Positions 43,345-51,909 are shown, counted from the stretch's first letter. The stretch: 64,000 bases of DNA from Pyxidicoccus sp. MSG2 (GCF_026626705.1 NZ_JAPNKC010000001.1:8512001-8576000), one strand, 5' to 3'. Program-made: numbers and translations. The notes: generated by a model from the letters alone, not told the origin.

Positions 43345-44774
43345 CGATTCCGCATGCAGTGGAGGGCGGCGTGCGTGGGCACGTCCTGGTGGTGGACGAC
43401 GAACTGTCCATGCGCGAGTACCTGGAGCTGCTGCTCCACCGCGACGGCTACGCGGTGACGAGCGTGCCCGGCGTGAAGCCCGCGTGCGAGTCGCTGGACG
43501 GGGTGGACCTCGTCATCTGTGACATGAAGCTGGGCACCGGCAGCGGCCTGGACGTGCTGCGCGCCGCCCGGGCGCGCTCCGAGCCCCCCGAGGTGGTGCT
43601 CATCACCGCCTATGGCTCGCCGGCCGCCGCGGTGGAGGCCATGCGCGAGGGCGCGTACGACTACATCTGCAAGCCCTTCGACAACGAGGAGCTGCGGCTG
43701 CTCGTGCAGAAGGCGCTGGAGAAGCGCCTGCTGCGCCAGGAGAACAGCGGCCTCCGGGCGCGGCTGTTGCCCGGCCTCGGCGTGGCGGTGGGGCAGAGCT
43801 CGCGCATGCAGGCGGTGTGGGCCCTGGTGGAGAAGGTGGCCCCCAGCCGGAGCACCGTGCTGGTGACGGGCGAGAGCGGCACCGGCAAGGAACTGGTGGC
43901 GCGCGCCATCCACATGCGGGGCAGCCGGGCCGCGCAGCCCTTCCTCCCGTTCAACTGCGCGGCCCTCAACGAGGGCACGCTGGAGAGCGAGCTGTTCGGC
44001 CACATGAAGGGCTCCTTCACCGGGGCCACGCACGAGCGCGCGGGGCTGCTGGTGTCCGCGGGCGAGGGCACCGTCATGCTGGACGAGGTGGGGGAGATGC
44101 CGCTGGCCACGCAGGTGAAGCTGTTGCGCGTGCTCCAGGAGCGGAAGGTGAAGCCGGTGGGCAGCGCGGCGGAGGTGCCCTTCAAGGCCCGCGTCATCGC
44201 CGCCACCAACCGGCGGCTGGAGGCGGAGGTGAAGGCGGGGCGCTTCCGCGAGGACCTCTTCTACCGCCTCAACGTGATTACGCTGGAGCTGCCCCCGCTG
44301 CGCGAGCGCGCCGGGGACATCTCCCTGCTGGCGAGCTACTTCCTGTCGCGCCTGGCCGAGGAGCTGGGGCGGCCGGCGCTGCGCTTCGCTCCGGAGACGC
44401 TGGTGCTGCTGGAGCGCTACTCCTTCCCTGGCAACGTGCGGCAGCTCCAGAACATGGTGGAGCGCGCGGCCACGCTGTCCGACACGGACCTGCTGGGCCC
44501 CTCCACGCTGCCCCCGGCGGTGCGCGGCGAGGCGGAGCCGGCCACGAGCCCCTCCGGTGAAGCGGGTGAGCCGCGGCTGGGCGCGGGCTTCAACCTGGAG
44601 CGCCACCTGGACGACAGCGAGCGGCGCTACCTGCTCGCCGCGCTGAAGCAGGCCGGCGGGGTGAAGACGCGCGCGGCGGAGCTGCTGGGACTGTCCTTCC
44701 GTTCCTTCCGCTATCGCCTGGCCAAGCACGGCCTGACCGACGACCTGGAGCCGGGTGGGGCCGCCGAGGCCTGA
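43341..44774 (+). CDS. pilR: NtrC-family response regulator PilR, activator of pilA
   Basis: 477 residues. The receiver domain (about 14-125) holds the acceptor Asp in L-V-I-C-D-M-K-L-G. The sigma-54-interacting AAA+ domain has Walker A G-E-S-G-T-G-K-E near 176 and the sigma-54 contact loop as G-S-F-T-G-A, a variant of GAFTGA also found in other PilR proteins. Walker B is V-M-L-D-E-V-G-E-M-P. The C-terminal Fis-type HTH (about 430-470) reads R-A-A-E-L-L-G-L-S-F-R-S-F-R-Y-R-L. It should act at the sigma-54 promoter before pilA, about 4.4 kb downstream here because a minus-strand cassette intervenes. The repeat cluster at 49095-49122 is its likely site. Confidence 0.95.
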   Translation: MTIPHAVEGGVRGHVLVVDDELSMREYLELLLHRDGYAVTSVPGVKPACESLDGVDLVICDMKLGTGSGLDVLRAARARSEPPEVVLITAYGSPAAAVEAMREGAYDYICKPFDNEELRLLVQKALEKRLLRQENSGLRARLLPGLGVAVGQSSRMQAVWALVEKVAPSRSTVLVTGESGTGKELVARAIHMRGSRAAQPFLPFNCAALNEGTLESELFGHMKGSFTGATHERAGLLVSAGEGTVMLDEVGEMPLATQVKLLRVLQERKVKPVGSAAEVPFKARVIAATNRRLEAEVKAGRFREDLFYRLNVITLELPPLRERAGDISLLASYFLSRLAEELGRPALRFAPETLVLLERYSFPGNVRQLQNMVERAATLSDTDLLGPSTLPPAVRGEAEPATSPSGEAGEPRLGAGFNLERHLDDSERRYLLAALKQAGGVKTRAAELLGLSFRSFRYRLAKHGLTDDLEPGGAAEA

Positions 44775-44826
44775 GCCCGGACACCGGACATCGAGGGAGA
44801 GGGTCGTGGCGCCCGGGGCGCGCGGC

Positions 44827-46740
44827 TCACGGGGCCGACGGCCACCAGCGGTTCGCATCCCGTAGCGCCGGCAGGAGCTGCGCGCCCGGTCCCGCCTCCA
44901 TCGCCCGCTGGAGCTCCTCCGGCGTGCTCCGCCGCCCGTCGAGCCACTCCCCGCCGTCCCACCGCACGCTGCCGTGGCGGAGGCGGAAGCGCAGCAGGAG
45001 CGGAGGGCTGAGGAGGGCGTACTCACTCGGCTCCTCCCGGTCGTACTGCATGGACAGCGCGCGGGGGTTGCCCGGCTCGCGCAGGAGCGACACGCCGTCC
45101 GAGTACTGCGAGGGTGGAGGCGACATGCCCGCCGCGTCCAGGAGCGTGGGCATCACGTCCACGTGATGCGTGAGCTGCTCGAGCCTGCGCGGCGCCTGGC
45201 CGGGGATGGAGAGCACCAGCGGGACGTGGAGCTGGGCCCGGGACAGGAGCGAGGTGTGGCTGAAGCGCCCGTCCTCCCAGAACGACTCCCCGTGGTCTCC
45301 CGTCACCGCGATGATGGTGCGCTCCTCCAGCCCGCTCTCGCGCAACCGGGCGAGCAGCTCCCCCAGCAGTGCGTCCACCCGATGGAGGGCGTTGCGGTAG
45401 CGGTTGAGGAGCTCGGGCCGCCGCTCGACGAGCCCCGGGTCGGAGAGCGCCACGTCAGCGCCCGCGCTCGGCCGGAACACCTCCGCGTCCGCGGGCACCT
45501 CGTAGGGGAAGTGGGTGCCGTTGAAGAAGAGGAAGGCGAAGAAGGGCTCGGGCCGCGAGACGAGGAACTGCTTCGCCTCGTCCACCATGCCGCGGTCCTG
45601 ATTCGGGAAGCCCCAGTGCCTCCCGAGCGCGAGCTCCCGCCGCAGCACGTGACGGTCCAGCCCGAACCAGGTGGGCGCGACCGAGCTGGTGGCCGTCACC
45701 CGGTAGCCCGCGCGCTCGAGCAGGGCGTAGGGGACGGGAGGCCGGCGCGCGTCGGTCATCGGCCCCCACGCGCGCGGCGACAGGCCGCTGAGCAGCGAGA
45801 AGAGTCCCAGGTGGGTGCAGTTCGAGGAGGAGTAGTGCTGCTCGGCCCACCAGGAGCGGCGCGCGAGCGCGGACAGGTGGGGCATGGTCTCCGGGTCCAC
45901 CTGCTCCGGCCGCAGGCTCTCGATGCCCACCAGGAGGATGTTGTAGCGGGGTGCCCCCTCCGGCGGCCGCCACGCGTCGAGCTCCGGGGCCGGGTAGCGG
46001 AAGGCGCTGGGGCGGCGCTGCGCCTCCCGGTCCACCGCTGCGTCCCGGCCATAGGCTCCCTTCCACCCGAGCACGGCCTCCACCGCGTCCGCGGGAAACT
46101 GGAAGGTCACCCAGCTGGCGAGCGGAAAGAGCGTCGCCGGGTCCGAGCGCTCCGTGTACACCCCCACCGCCGCGGCGGCGGAGACCCCGCGCTCGGCGAG
46201 CGCCACCACCGTGGCCACGAGCGCGAGCCTCCGGGCCCAGGCGCTCAGCGCGGAGGCGTGCGCGGTGCGGGACAACCACCCGGCGGCGGCCGCGAGGGCA
46301 CAGGCCGCCGCCAGGGCCCCCGCTCCGAGCAGCAGCGCCTGCATGCGGGCGGTGGGCGGCAGGCCAATCTGCGCGAGCGCGTCCGGCTGTCGCAGCGCCT
46401 GGAGCGTCTGGCCGTCGAGGTGCAGGCGGGTGAGATGGAAGAGCGGACGGTCCAGGAGCAGCAGCCACAGCTCGCCCCAGGAGAGCGCCGCGGACACCCC
46501 CAGCGCGCCCCACCCGGGCAGGAGCGGCCGCGCCACGAGCCCGACGAGCAGGACGCTGAGCCCCAGCAGCAGCCCCAGGGTGACGGGGACTGCCTTCACC
46601 GCGAGCGCCACCGGCCAGGGCAGTCCCGCGAGGTCCGCGTAGCCCAGGTAACCCCAGAGCAGGGCCCCGCCCGCCAGCGCGTGGAGCACGGCGAGCACGG
46701 CCAGCGCGGGCGCGCCGCCGCCGCGCCACCTCAGTCCCAT
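44827..46740 (-). CDS. Sulfatase-fold membrane enzyme (LtaS-like phosphatase/phosphotransferase)
   Basis: 637 residues. The first 185 hold about five hydrophobic segments, then an extracytoplasmic alkaline-phosphatase-superfamily domain: L-L-V-G-I-E-S-L-R near 268, Y-S-S-S-N-C-T-H-L-G near 303 (region of the catalytic Thr/Ser), F-F-N-G-T-H-F-P-Y near 400 and G-D-H-G-E-S near 483 (metal binding). The layout is that of LtaS, OpgB or EptA-type enzymes that transfer phospho-groups to envelope glycans or lipids. Substrate cannot be told. The start overlaps the end of the spermidine-synthase-like gene by 10 bp, so the three minus-strand genes form an operon. It is convergent with pilR. This cassette lies between pilR and pilA, which are neighbours in M. 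xanthus. Confidence 0.85.
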   Translation of the reverse strand: MGLRWRGGGAPALAVLAVLHALAGGALLWGYLGYADLAGLPWPVALAVKAVPVTLGLLLGLSVLLVGLVARPLLPGWGALGVSAALSWGELWLLLLDRPLFHLTRLHLDGQTLQALRQPDALAQIGLPPTARMQALLLGAGALAAACALAAAAGWLSRTAHASALSAWARRLALVATVVALAERGVSAAAAVGVYTERSDPATLFPLASWVTFQFPADAVEAVLGWKGAYGRDAAVDREAQRRPSAFRYPAPELDAWRPPEGAPRYNILLVGIESLRPEQVDPETMPHLSALARRSWWAEQHYSSSNCTHLGLFSLLSGLSPRAWGPMTDARRPPVPYALLERAGYRVTATSSVAPTWFGLDRHVLRRELALGRHWGFPNQDRGMVDEAKQFLVSRPEPFFAFLFFNGTHFPYEVPADAEVFRPSAGADVALSDPGLVERRPELLNRYRNALHRVDALLGELLARLRESGLEERTIIAVTGDHGESFWEDGRFSHTSLLSRAQLHVPLVLSIPGQAPRRLEQLTHHVDVMPTLLDAAGMSPPPSQYSDGVSLLREPGNPRALSMQYDREEPSEYALLSPPLLLRFRLRHGSVRWDGGEWLDGRRSTPEELQRAMEAGPGAQLLPALRDANRWWPSAP

Positions 46741-48245
46741 TCATGCCCCATGTTGTCGTCCGTCACCGGCACCGCGCCGTCCGTCCGGCGCAACATCAGG
46801 GGACGTGCCTCCAACGACCGGGAGACCCGGGCCTCGAGCGCGTCGAGCGCCCGGGCGTCATCCTCGCGCCCGGTCTCGAACACCGGGACGCCATCGATGC
46901 GCATCCGCAGCATCGCCGCGCGCCACCGCTCCAGGTCCACCTGGATGGGTGCGTCCGAGACGGCGAGGAAGTGCGCCACCGCGACCGAGTGGGGGAACAC
47001 GTCCGTCGCCGTGCGCTGGGCCCGGTGCGACGCCGTGGTGTTGAAGAAGTAGACGCCGCCGGGCGCGAGGTGGCCCTTCACCAGCTCGTTGAACTCGCGT
47101 GAGAGCACGTGCGCGGAGCCGCTGATCCAATGCACCATGGTGTTCGACACGATGAGGTCGAAGCGCGCGTCGGGATGGGTCGTCAGCCAGCGCCGCCCGT
47201 CGTCGAACTCCATGCGCACCTTGGGGTTGTGCGCCAGCGAGGCGACCTGCGGGTAGTGCGCCAGCAGGTCCCGGTACCCGGGATTGATTTCCACCACCGT
47301 GACTTCCTCGACTCCCGGCAGGTTCGCGACCACCTGCGCCCAGGAGCCGGAGCTCAGGCCAATCATCAGCACGCGGCGCGGCGCGGGGTGGAGCGCGGAG
47401 AGCGCGTACGCGCGGAAGATGAGGTTCTTGTCCGTGCCCCGGGGGTCGGTGTTGAACACGCCGTCGTAGGTGCCCCCACCGTAGATGGTGCCGTCGGGGG
47501 CCACGGTGATGACGCCGCTGCGGTTCTCCACCACGTGCGTGAAGCGGAAGCCCGGCTCCGTCTTCGCATGGAACTGCACCCGCTCGTAGAGCCGGTCGAA
47601 GAGGACCGGCCCCGCCGCGAGCAGCCCGCCGCCTCCCACCGCCACCGCGACCAGGGCCCCCGCCAGCTGGCGGCGTGTGAGGCCACAGCCCGCGAGCAGG
47701 AGCGCCGCCCCCACCAGGCTGCCGCCCAGCAGCACCGCGGAGATTCCCGCCGTGGAGAGCACGTCCATCAGCCAGAAGCCGGTCAGGAGGCTGCCGGCCG
47801 CCGAGCCCACGATGTTGGCCACGTAGAGGTACGAGACGCGCGCGCCCGCCCGGGTGTCCGCGGGGACGCCGAAGTGCGCCACCAGGGGGAAGAGCGCGCC
47901 GAGGAAGACGGTGAGCAGCCCCATCCACGGCGCGGGCGAGCCCTCGGAGAAGGTGCACGCGGCCGCGAACCCGGGGATGGACAGGTAGGCCACCCCGTTG
48001 GCGAAGACGAAGAAGGCCGTCACCAGTCGCAGCGGGCGGGTGCCGGTGGGGCCCGTGTCGCGGCAGAGCACCTGGCTCCACAGGGAGCCCAGCGCGAGCC
48101 CCAGCAGGTACGTCCCCAGAAGGAGCGGGAAGCTCGAGGCCAGCGCTCCGTTGGCCACGCCGTAGACGCGGAACCAGAGCAGCTCGTAGGAGAGCGAGAC
48201 GAACCCGGAGAAGGCGGCCACCGCCAGGGCGACGAACAGTTTCAT
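46731..48245 (-). CDS. Membrane-embedded spermidine-synthase-like protein, second half
   Basis: 504 residues. Residues 1-205 form about six membrane segments (SYELLWFRVYG, then LLGTYLLGLALG, motifs of the MFS/spermidine synthase fusion family). Residues 215-504 are a Rossmann-fold aminopropyl- or methyltransferase-like domain: V-L-M-I-G-L-S-S-G-S-W near 292, V-T-V-V-E-I-N-P, and F-D-D-G-R-R-W near 338. The usual G-G-G-x-G loop reads G-L-S-S-G. The position of the polyamine-binding acidic residues (D-L-I-V-S-N-T in place of D-x-I-x-x-D) also differs, so polyamine synthesis is not secure. It is coupled by an ATGA overlap to a small membrane gene encoding the missing N-terminal half. Confidence 0.8.
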   Translation of the reverse strand: MKLFVALAVAAFSGFVSLSYELLWFRVYGVANGALASSFPLLLGTYLLGLALGSLWSQVLCRDTGPTGTRPLRLVTAFFVFANGVAYLSIPGFAAACTFSEGSPAPWMGLLTVFLGALFPLVAHFGVPADTRAGARVSYLYVANIVGSAAGSLLTGFWLMDVLSTAGISAVLLGGSLVGAALLLAGCGLTRRQLAGALVAVAVGGGGLLAAGPVLFDRLYERVQFHAKTEPGFRFTHVVENRSGVITVAPDGTIYGGGTYDGVFNTDPRGTDKNLIFRAYALSALHPAPRRVLMIGLSSGSWAQVVANLPGVEEVTVVEINPGYRDLLAHYPQVASLAHNPKVRMEFDDGRRWLTTHPDARFDLIVSNTMVHWISGSAHVLSREFNELVKGHLAPGGVYFFNTTASHRAQRTATDVFPHSVAVAHFLAVSDAPIQVDLERWRAAMLRMRIDGVPVFETGREDDARALDALEARVSRSLEARPLMLRRTDGAVPVTDDNMGHEWD

Positions 48246-48925
48246 GCCCGCCCCCGCCGCAGGAGGAGCGAGACGAGCAGGGCCACGCCCAGGTTGAGCC
48301 CCGCGGCGAGTTGCACCGTGCCCGCCTGGCCCAGGTGGCTCATGACGAAGAAGGTCGCGGCGAAGGAGGCCGCGGCCGAGCCCAGCGTGTTGACGAAGTA
48401 GAGCGCCCCCACCGACCGCCCCACGTTGCCCCAGAGCCGCACCGCGAACGCCACCAGCACCGGCAGCGTCGCGCCCATCAGCGTCGTGGGCACCAGCACG
48501 AGCAGGAGCGACACCCCCCCCGTCCCCAGGGTGCCCATGCCCAGCGTGAGCGCCCCCACCTTCTCGATGAGGGACAGGGACACCAGCCCGAAGAGCCCGA
48601 TGGCGGCCTCGACGAGGCAGAAGGCCAGGAGCGCCGGGCGCCGCGGGTCTCGCGAGTACACGCCCCCCAGCAGGCTCCCCGCGCCGAGTCCCACCATGAA
48701 TGCGGTGACGATGACGGTGACCGACTCGACGTTGGTTCCGTAGTGCGTGAAGAGCGCCCGCTGCCACACCGTCTGGTAGAGCAGCGCGGAGAAGCCGGAG
48801 GCGAAGAAGACCGGCGCCACCCACCGGAGTGGGAGCACGCCGGCCGCGGACCGTGGCTCGGCGAGAGGGTCCATGGCGGGGGATTCTGGGACGAGCGGCT
48901 CGGGTGCGGACAAGGTGGCCCGCAT
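48242..48925 (-). CDS. Six-helix membrane protein, N-terminal half of MFS/spermidine-synthase-like system
   Basis: 227 residues from ATG 48925, preceded by AGAGG at good spacing; the later Met at 48874 has no ribosome site. Six hydrophobic helices are seen: F-F-A-S-G-F-S-A-L-L-Y-Q near 35, V-T-A-F-M-V-G-L-G-A-G-S-L-L-G-G near 66, L-P-V-L-V-A-F-A-V and N-T-L-G-S-A-A-A-S-F near 185. The tandem G-x-G-x-G-S-L-L-G and N-T-L-G-S-A-x-G motifs are those of the fused MFS/spermidine synthase family, in which both halves and the enzyme are normally one protein. Here the halves are separate genes overlapping by ATGA, and probably form a heteromer. First gene of the cassette. Confidence 0.75.
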   Translation of the reverse strand: MRATLSAPEPLVPESPAMDPLAEPRSAAGVLPLRWVAPVFFASGFSALLYQTVWQRALFTHYGTNVESVTVIVTAFMVGLGAGSLLGGVYSRDPRRPALLAFCLVEAAIGLFGLVSLSLIEKVGALTLGMGTLGTGGVSLLLVLVPTTLMGATLPVLVAFAVRLWGNVGRSVGALYFVNTLGSAAASFAATFFVMSHLGQAGTVQLAAGLNLGVALLVSLLLRRGRA

Positions 48926-49094
48926 CCTACGTCCTCTCTCCCTGCCCGATGCGTCCCGTGACAGGCCCGGGCCGCCTGTCGGCCCGCACCACCAGCAGGC
49001 GTGAAGCACCCGCACGGCCCCGGGCGCTTGCTGCCGCAGCTCGAGGAGACGTCACCGGGGACGACCGCCCCTCACGTGGCGAGCGACAGTTCTC

Positions 49095-49122
49095 GTCAGT
49101 CACGCTGACCAATTTTGTCAGC
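49095..49122 (+). promoter_or_regulatory. Probable PilR enhancer site (three half-sites)
   Basis: GTCAG (49095-49099), CTGAC (49105-49109) and GTCAG (49117-49121) form two overlapping inverted repeats; the outer pair extends to GCTGAC-N7-GTCAGC (49104-49122). The cluster is centred about 110 bp upstream of the predicted pilA start of transcription, a normal enhancer distance for an NtrC-type activator. PilR of Pseudomonas binds repeated TGTC elements, and TGTCAG occurs here. Confidence 0.55.
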
Positions 49123-49193
49123 CCTGCATTCCCGATTCGTGAGCCCCGGCTCTCGTTCCACGGAAATCAGCCACTTGGGCATGTTGATCCTAC

Positions 49194-49209
49194 TGGCATG
49201 GCGAGTGCT
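49194..49209 (+). promoter_or_regulatory. Sigma-54 promoter of pilA
   Basis: TGGCATGGCGAGTGCT matches the -24/-12 consensus: GG at 49195-49196 and GC at 49207-49208, exactly 10 bases between them. Transcription would start near 49220. pilA of M. xanthus is known to use a sigma-54 promoter activated by PilR, so function and position agree. Confidence 0.85.
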
Positions 49210-49261
49210 ATTGTCCGCGGCGGGCGCAGTGCCCTTGCCAAAACCTCCCCGAGGACCCCCA

Positions 49262-49903
49262 ATGCGCGTCTCCCGCTTCAACCCCCGCAACCGTGGCTTC
49301 ACGCTCATCGAGCTCATGATCGTGGTCGCCATCATCGGCATCCTGGCCGCCATCGCCATCCCGAACTTCCTCAAGTTCCAGGCGCGCTCCAAGCAGTCCG
49401 AGGCGAAGACCAACCTCAAGGCCCTGTACACCGCGCAGAAGTCGTTCTTCTCCGAGAAGGACCGCTACTCGATGTTCGCCAACGAGCTCGGCTTCGCGCC
49501 CGAGCGCGGCAACCGCTACGGCTACATCGTCGGCACGGGCGGTGCGAACGAGGATCGCGCCACCGCCACCATCAACAACCCCGCTGGCCAGGGCGTGTCG
49601 AGCATCTCCTTCGACGTGTTCCGCTTCAAGGGCGCCACCGCGGTTCCGGCCCCCTCCGTGGCCAACTACATCCCGGACACCACGGGCCGCACCACGGCCT
49701 TCGGCGTGCAGCCGGACGTGGCGACCTGCCCCAACTGCAACTTCTTCGCGGGTGCCCAGGGCAACGCGGACAACGAGGCCACGTTCGATGACTGGGTCAT
49801 CGCCGGCTTCGAGGGTCACGGCCAGGTGACGGGCTGCTCCGAAGAGGGCAACGTCTCCTCCGGCACCCCGTACAACACGCGCAACGACGTCGCCTGCGAC
49901 TGA
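49262..49903 (+). CDS. pilA: Type IV major pilin PilA
   Basis: 213 residues including the leader. The class III signal ends in N-R-G|F-T-L-I-E-L, with the essential Glu at mature position 5, then the hydrophobic spine helix (M-I-V-V-A-I-I-G-I-L-A-A-I-A-I-P). PilD would cut after Gly 12 and methylate the Phe. The globular head carries Cys pairs in C-P-N-C-N-F-F-A-G-A and near the end (Q-V-T-G-C-S-E, D-V-A-C-D). The conserved F-D-D-W-V-I-A-G-F-E-G and the C-terminal P-Y-N-T-R-N-D-V-A-C-D are myxobacterial. The middle of the head (about residues 85-160) is the part that varies between species. Promoter and enhancer lie just upstream and a terminator follows, so it is chiefly monocistronic. Confidence 0.98.
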   Translation: MRVSRFNPRNRGFTLIELMIVVAIIGILAAIAIPNFLKFQARSKQSEAKTNLKALYTAQKSFFSEKDRYSMFANELGFAPERGNRYGYIVGTGGANEDRATATINNPAGQGVSSISFDVFRFKGATAVPAPSVANYIPDTTGRTTAFGVQPDVATCPNCNFFAGAQGNADNEATFDDWVIAGFEGHGQVTGCSEEGNVSSGTPYNTRNDVACD

Positions 49904-49937
49904 TATGGAATGAACGGTGGCCCGACCACTGTTCTTC

Positions 49938-49974
49938 GGGCCGCTCTCCTTCCGGGGGGCGGCCCTTCGCCTTT
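49938..49974 (+). terminator. Intrinsic terminator after pilA
   Basis: GGGCCGC (49938-49944) pairs with GCGGCCC (49959-49965), and the stem goes on with TCTCC against GGGGG to a TTCC loop, 12 bp in all, followed by TTCGCCTTTT. It would cap the abundant pilA message and let only part of transcription into pilG. Confidence 0.75.
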
Positions 49975-49993
49975 TCAGAGTTCCAGGATGCTC

Positions 49994-50905
49994 ATGCGGA
50001 TTGTCGTGCTGTGCCTGGCTGTCTGTTCTGTCGCCCTCATGGCGGACAAGCCGGCCAAGCCCTTGAGAACGAAGGACGGCCCCATCCTGCCTCGGAGGGA
50101 GATGCTCGAGGTGCTGGGGGCCGCGCAGAAGCCGCTGCTGGCGGACTTCTATTGGCTGCAGGCCATCCAGCAGATGGGCCGCGCCAATACGGACACCGAG
50201 TACCGCGACATCTTCTTCTACGCGGACCTGGCGACCGACCTCGACCCGAAGTTCCGCTACGTCTACGAGTGGGGAGGCGTCGCCACGCCCTTCAACCTGG
50301 GGCGCGAGCAGTGGGTGAACACGGATTTGTCCTCCCGGCTGCTCAGCAAGGGGTTGTCCGTGTTCCCGGACGACCGCCGTTTCCTGTTCCAGCTCGCGTA
50401 CAACAAGATGACGTACGAACGGGACTACAAGGGCGCGGCGGACCTGCTCACGAAACTCTCGAAGTTCCCGGACACGCCCCCCTATGTGGCCCATCTCGCC
50501 ACGCGCCTGTACGCCCAGGCCGGCAGCTTCGACTCCGGCCTGCACATGGCGGAGATGCTGCGCGACAGCGCCGAGGACGAGGAGTCGCGGGCCTTCTATG
50601 AGCACCGCATCAAGGAAATCCTCCGTGAGCGGGTGCTCACGGAGATTGACCGGGCCATCGAGTCCTTCGAGAAGGACCGCGGCCAGCGCCCGCGCACCGT
50701 GCCGGAGTTGGTGCGCACCGGCTATCTGAAGGCCCCACCCGAAGACCCGCTGGAGGGCCAGTTCTTCATCGACCGGCGGGGGCGCGCGCGCTCCACGTCG
50801 GGCCTGTACAGGTTGGAGATGTACGACGACACCAAGAAGAAGGAACTGCAGGAAGACCTTGCCGCCGGTGGCATCGTGTTCGGCGAGTCGGAGGATGCGC
50901 GATGA
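49994..50905 (+). CDS. pilG: T4P accessory protein PilG
   Basis: 303 residues from ATG 49994, which has AGGA six bases upstream; an ATG at 49988 is too close to the site. A short hydrophobic leader (IVVLCLAVCSVALMA) suggests export or anchoring. The rest is helical, TPR-like repeats (A-N-T-D-T-E-Y-R-D-I-F-F-Y, Y-K-G-A-A-D-L-L) and a C-terminal segment resembling the pilin-linked E-I-D-R-A-I-E-S-F-E. In M. xanthus pilG mutants lack pili, and pilGHI lie downstream of pilA as here. No enzymatic motif is present. Coupled to pilH by ATGA; it is probably the periplasmic partner of the PilHI ABC transporter. Confidence 0.9.
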   Translation: MRIVVLCLAVCSVALMADKPAKPLRTKDGPILPRREMLEVLGAAQKPLLADFYWLQAIQQMGRANTDTEYRDIFFYADLATDLDPKFRYVYEWGGVATPFNLGREQWVNTDLSSRLLSKGLSVFPDDRRFLFQLAYNKMTYERDYKGAADLLTKLSKFPDTPPYVAHLATRLYAQAGSFDSGLHMAEMLRDSAEDEESRAFYEHRIKEILRERVLTEIDRAIESFEKDRGQRPRTVPELVRTGYLKAPPEDPLEGQFFIDRRGRARSTSGLYRLEMYDDTKKKELQEDLAAGGIVFGESEDAR

Positions 50906-51909
50906 CGGCGGCTTCGATGATGACGGCTCCGGCGGAGCCCCTCGTGTCCGAGGGCAGCGCGCCGGTGCGCATCCGCGGCCTGTCCAAGACGTACCGGGTG
51001 GGCTTCTTCCTCAACAAGCAGGTGAAGGCACTGCAGGGCCTGGACCTGGACATCATGCCGGGGCAGGTCTATGGGTTGCTCGGTCCCAACGGGGCGGGCA
51101 AGTCCACCACCATCAAGCTCCTCATGGGCCTGGTGCGCGCGTCCCAGGGGCAGGCGCTGCTCTTCGGTGAGTCCCCGGACCGCCCGCACGTGCGGCGGCA
51201 GGTGGGCTTCCTGCCGGAGAACCCCTCGCTCTACGAGTACCTCACCGGGCGCGAGTTCGTGACGCTGGCGGGGCGCATCTTCGGCTTGAGCGGGCATGAC
51301 CTGGACCAGCGCGTGGAGCGCGTGCTGGGCGAGGTGGGCATGGGGCGCGCGTCGGACCTGCAGATCCGCCGCTACTCCAAGGGCATGGTGCAGCGCACGG
51401 CGCTGGCCCAGGCCCTCATCAGCGGGCCCCGCCTGCTGGTGCTGGACGAGCCCACCTCCGGCCTGGACCCGCTGGGCCGCCGGCAGATGCGCGACATCAT
51501 CCTCGCCGAGCGCGAGAAGGGGACGACCATCCTCTTCTGCACGCACATCATCTCGGACGTGGAGGCCCTGTGCGACCGGGTGGCGGTGCTGGTGGGAGGG
51601 CGGCGGGTGCAGGAGGGCAGCGTGCAGGAGCTCGTCTCGGCACGGGCGCCCTCGGTGGAGATGGTGGTGCAGGGACTGGCGCTGGAGCAGCTCCAGGCGC
51701 TGGGCTTCGTGTATGAGCAGGCCCAGCAACTGGACGGCCGGGTGATGCTGCGGGTGCCGGACGCGGATGCGCACCCCCTGCTCCAGGCCATCATCAACCG
51801 GGGCGGACGCATCAACCGGGTGCAGCCCGCGCGTTTCTCACTGGAGGACCTCTTCCTGGAAGCGATGAAGCAGGCGGGTGGACAGACCGTGGGTGGGGAG
51901 ATTCAGTGA
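50902..51909 (+). CDS. pilH: ABC transporter ATP-binding protein PilH
   Basis: 335 residues; GGAGG precedes the ATG by seven bases and the start overlaps pilG (ATGA). Walker A is G-P-N-G-A-G-K-S-T-T near residue 63, and the ABC signature is R-Y-S-K-G-M-V-Q-R near 152, a variant of LSGGQ with S-K-G-M-V-Q. Walker B is L-L-V-L-D-E-P-T-S-G-L-D-P. The H-loop is C-T-H-I-I-S-D. An extra C-terminal segment follows the core. Part of the PilGHI transporter linked to T4P assembly in M. xanthus; the cargo is unknown. Confidence 0.95.
   Translation: MTAASMMTAPAEPLVSEGSAPVRIRGLSKTYRVGFFLNKQVKALQGLDLDIMPGQVYGLLGPNGAGKSTTIKLLMGLVRASQGQALLFGESPDRPHVRRQVGFLPENPSLYEYLTGREFVTLAGRIFGLSGHDLDQRVERVLGEVGMGRASDLQIRRYSKGMVQRTALAQALISGPRLLVLDEPTSGLDPLGRRQMRDIILAEREKGTTILFCTHIISDVEALCDRVAVLVGGRRVQEGSVQELVSARAPSVEMVVQGLALEQLQALGFVYEQAQQLDGRVMLRVPDADAHPLLQAIINRGGRINRVQPARFSLEDLFLEAMKQAGGQTVGGEIQ

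Larger units (their letters stand above)
48926..49261. other. 336-bp divergent intergenic region of pilA
   Basis: Gap between the cassette start (minus) and pilA (plus). It holds a repeat cluster at 49095-49122, a sigma-54 promoter at 49194-49209, and a locally AT-rich stretch (about 49105-49140) flanking the repeats. A leader of about 40 nt precedes pilA, with GAGGA six bases before its ATG. The first 150 bases are GC-rich and show no promoter I would defend for the minus-strand cassette. Confidence 0.6.

Noticed and set aside
44827..48925. The cassette between pilR and pilA as a transposon
   Set aside because: No transposase, integrase, terminal inverted repeat or target duplication was seen at its borders, and base composition is like the surroundings.
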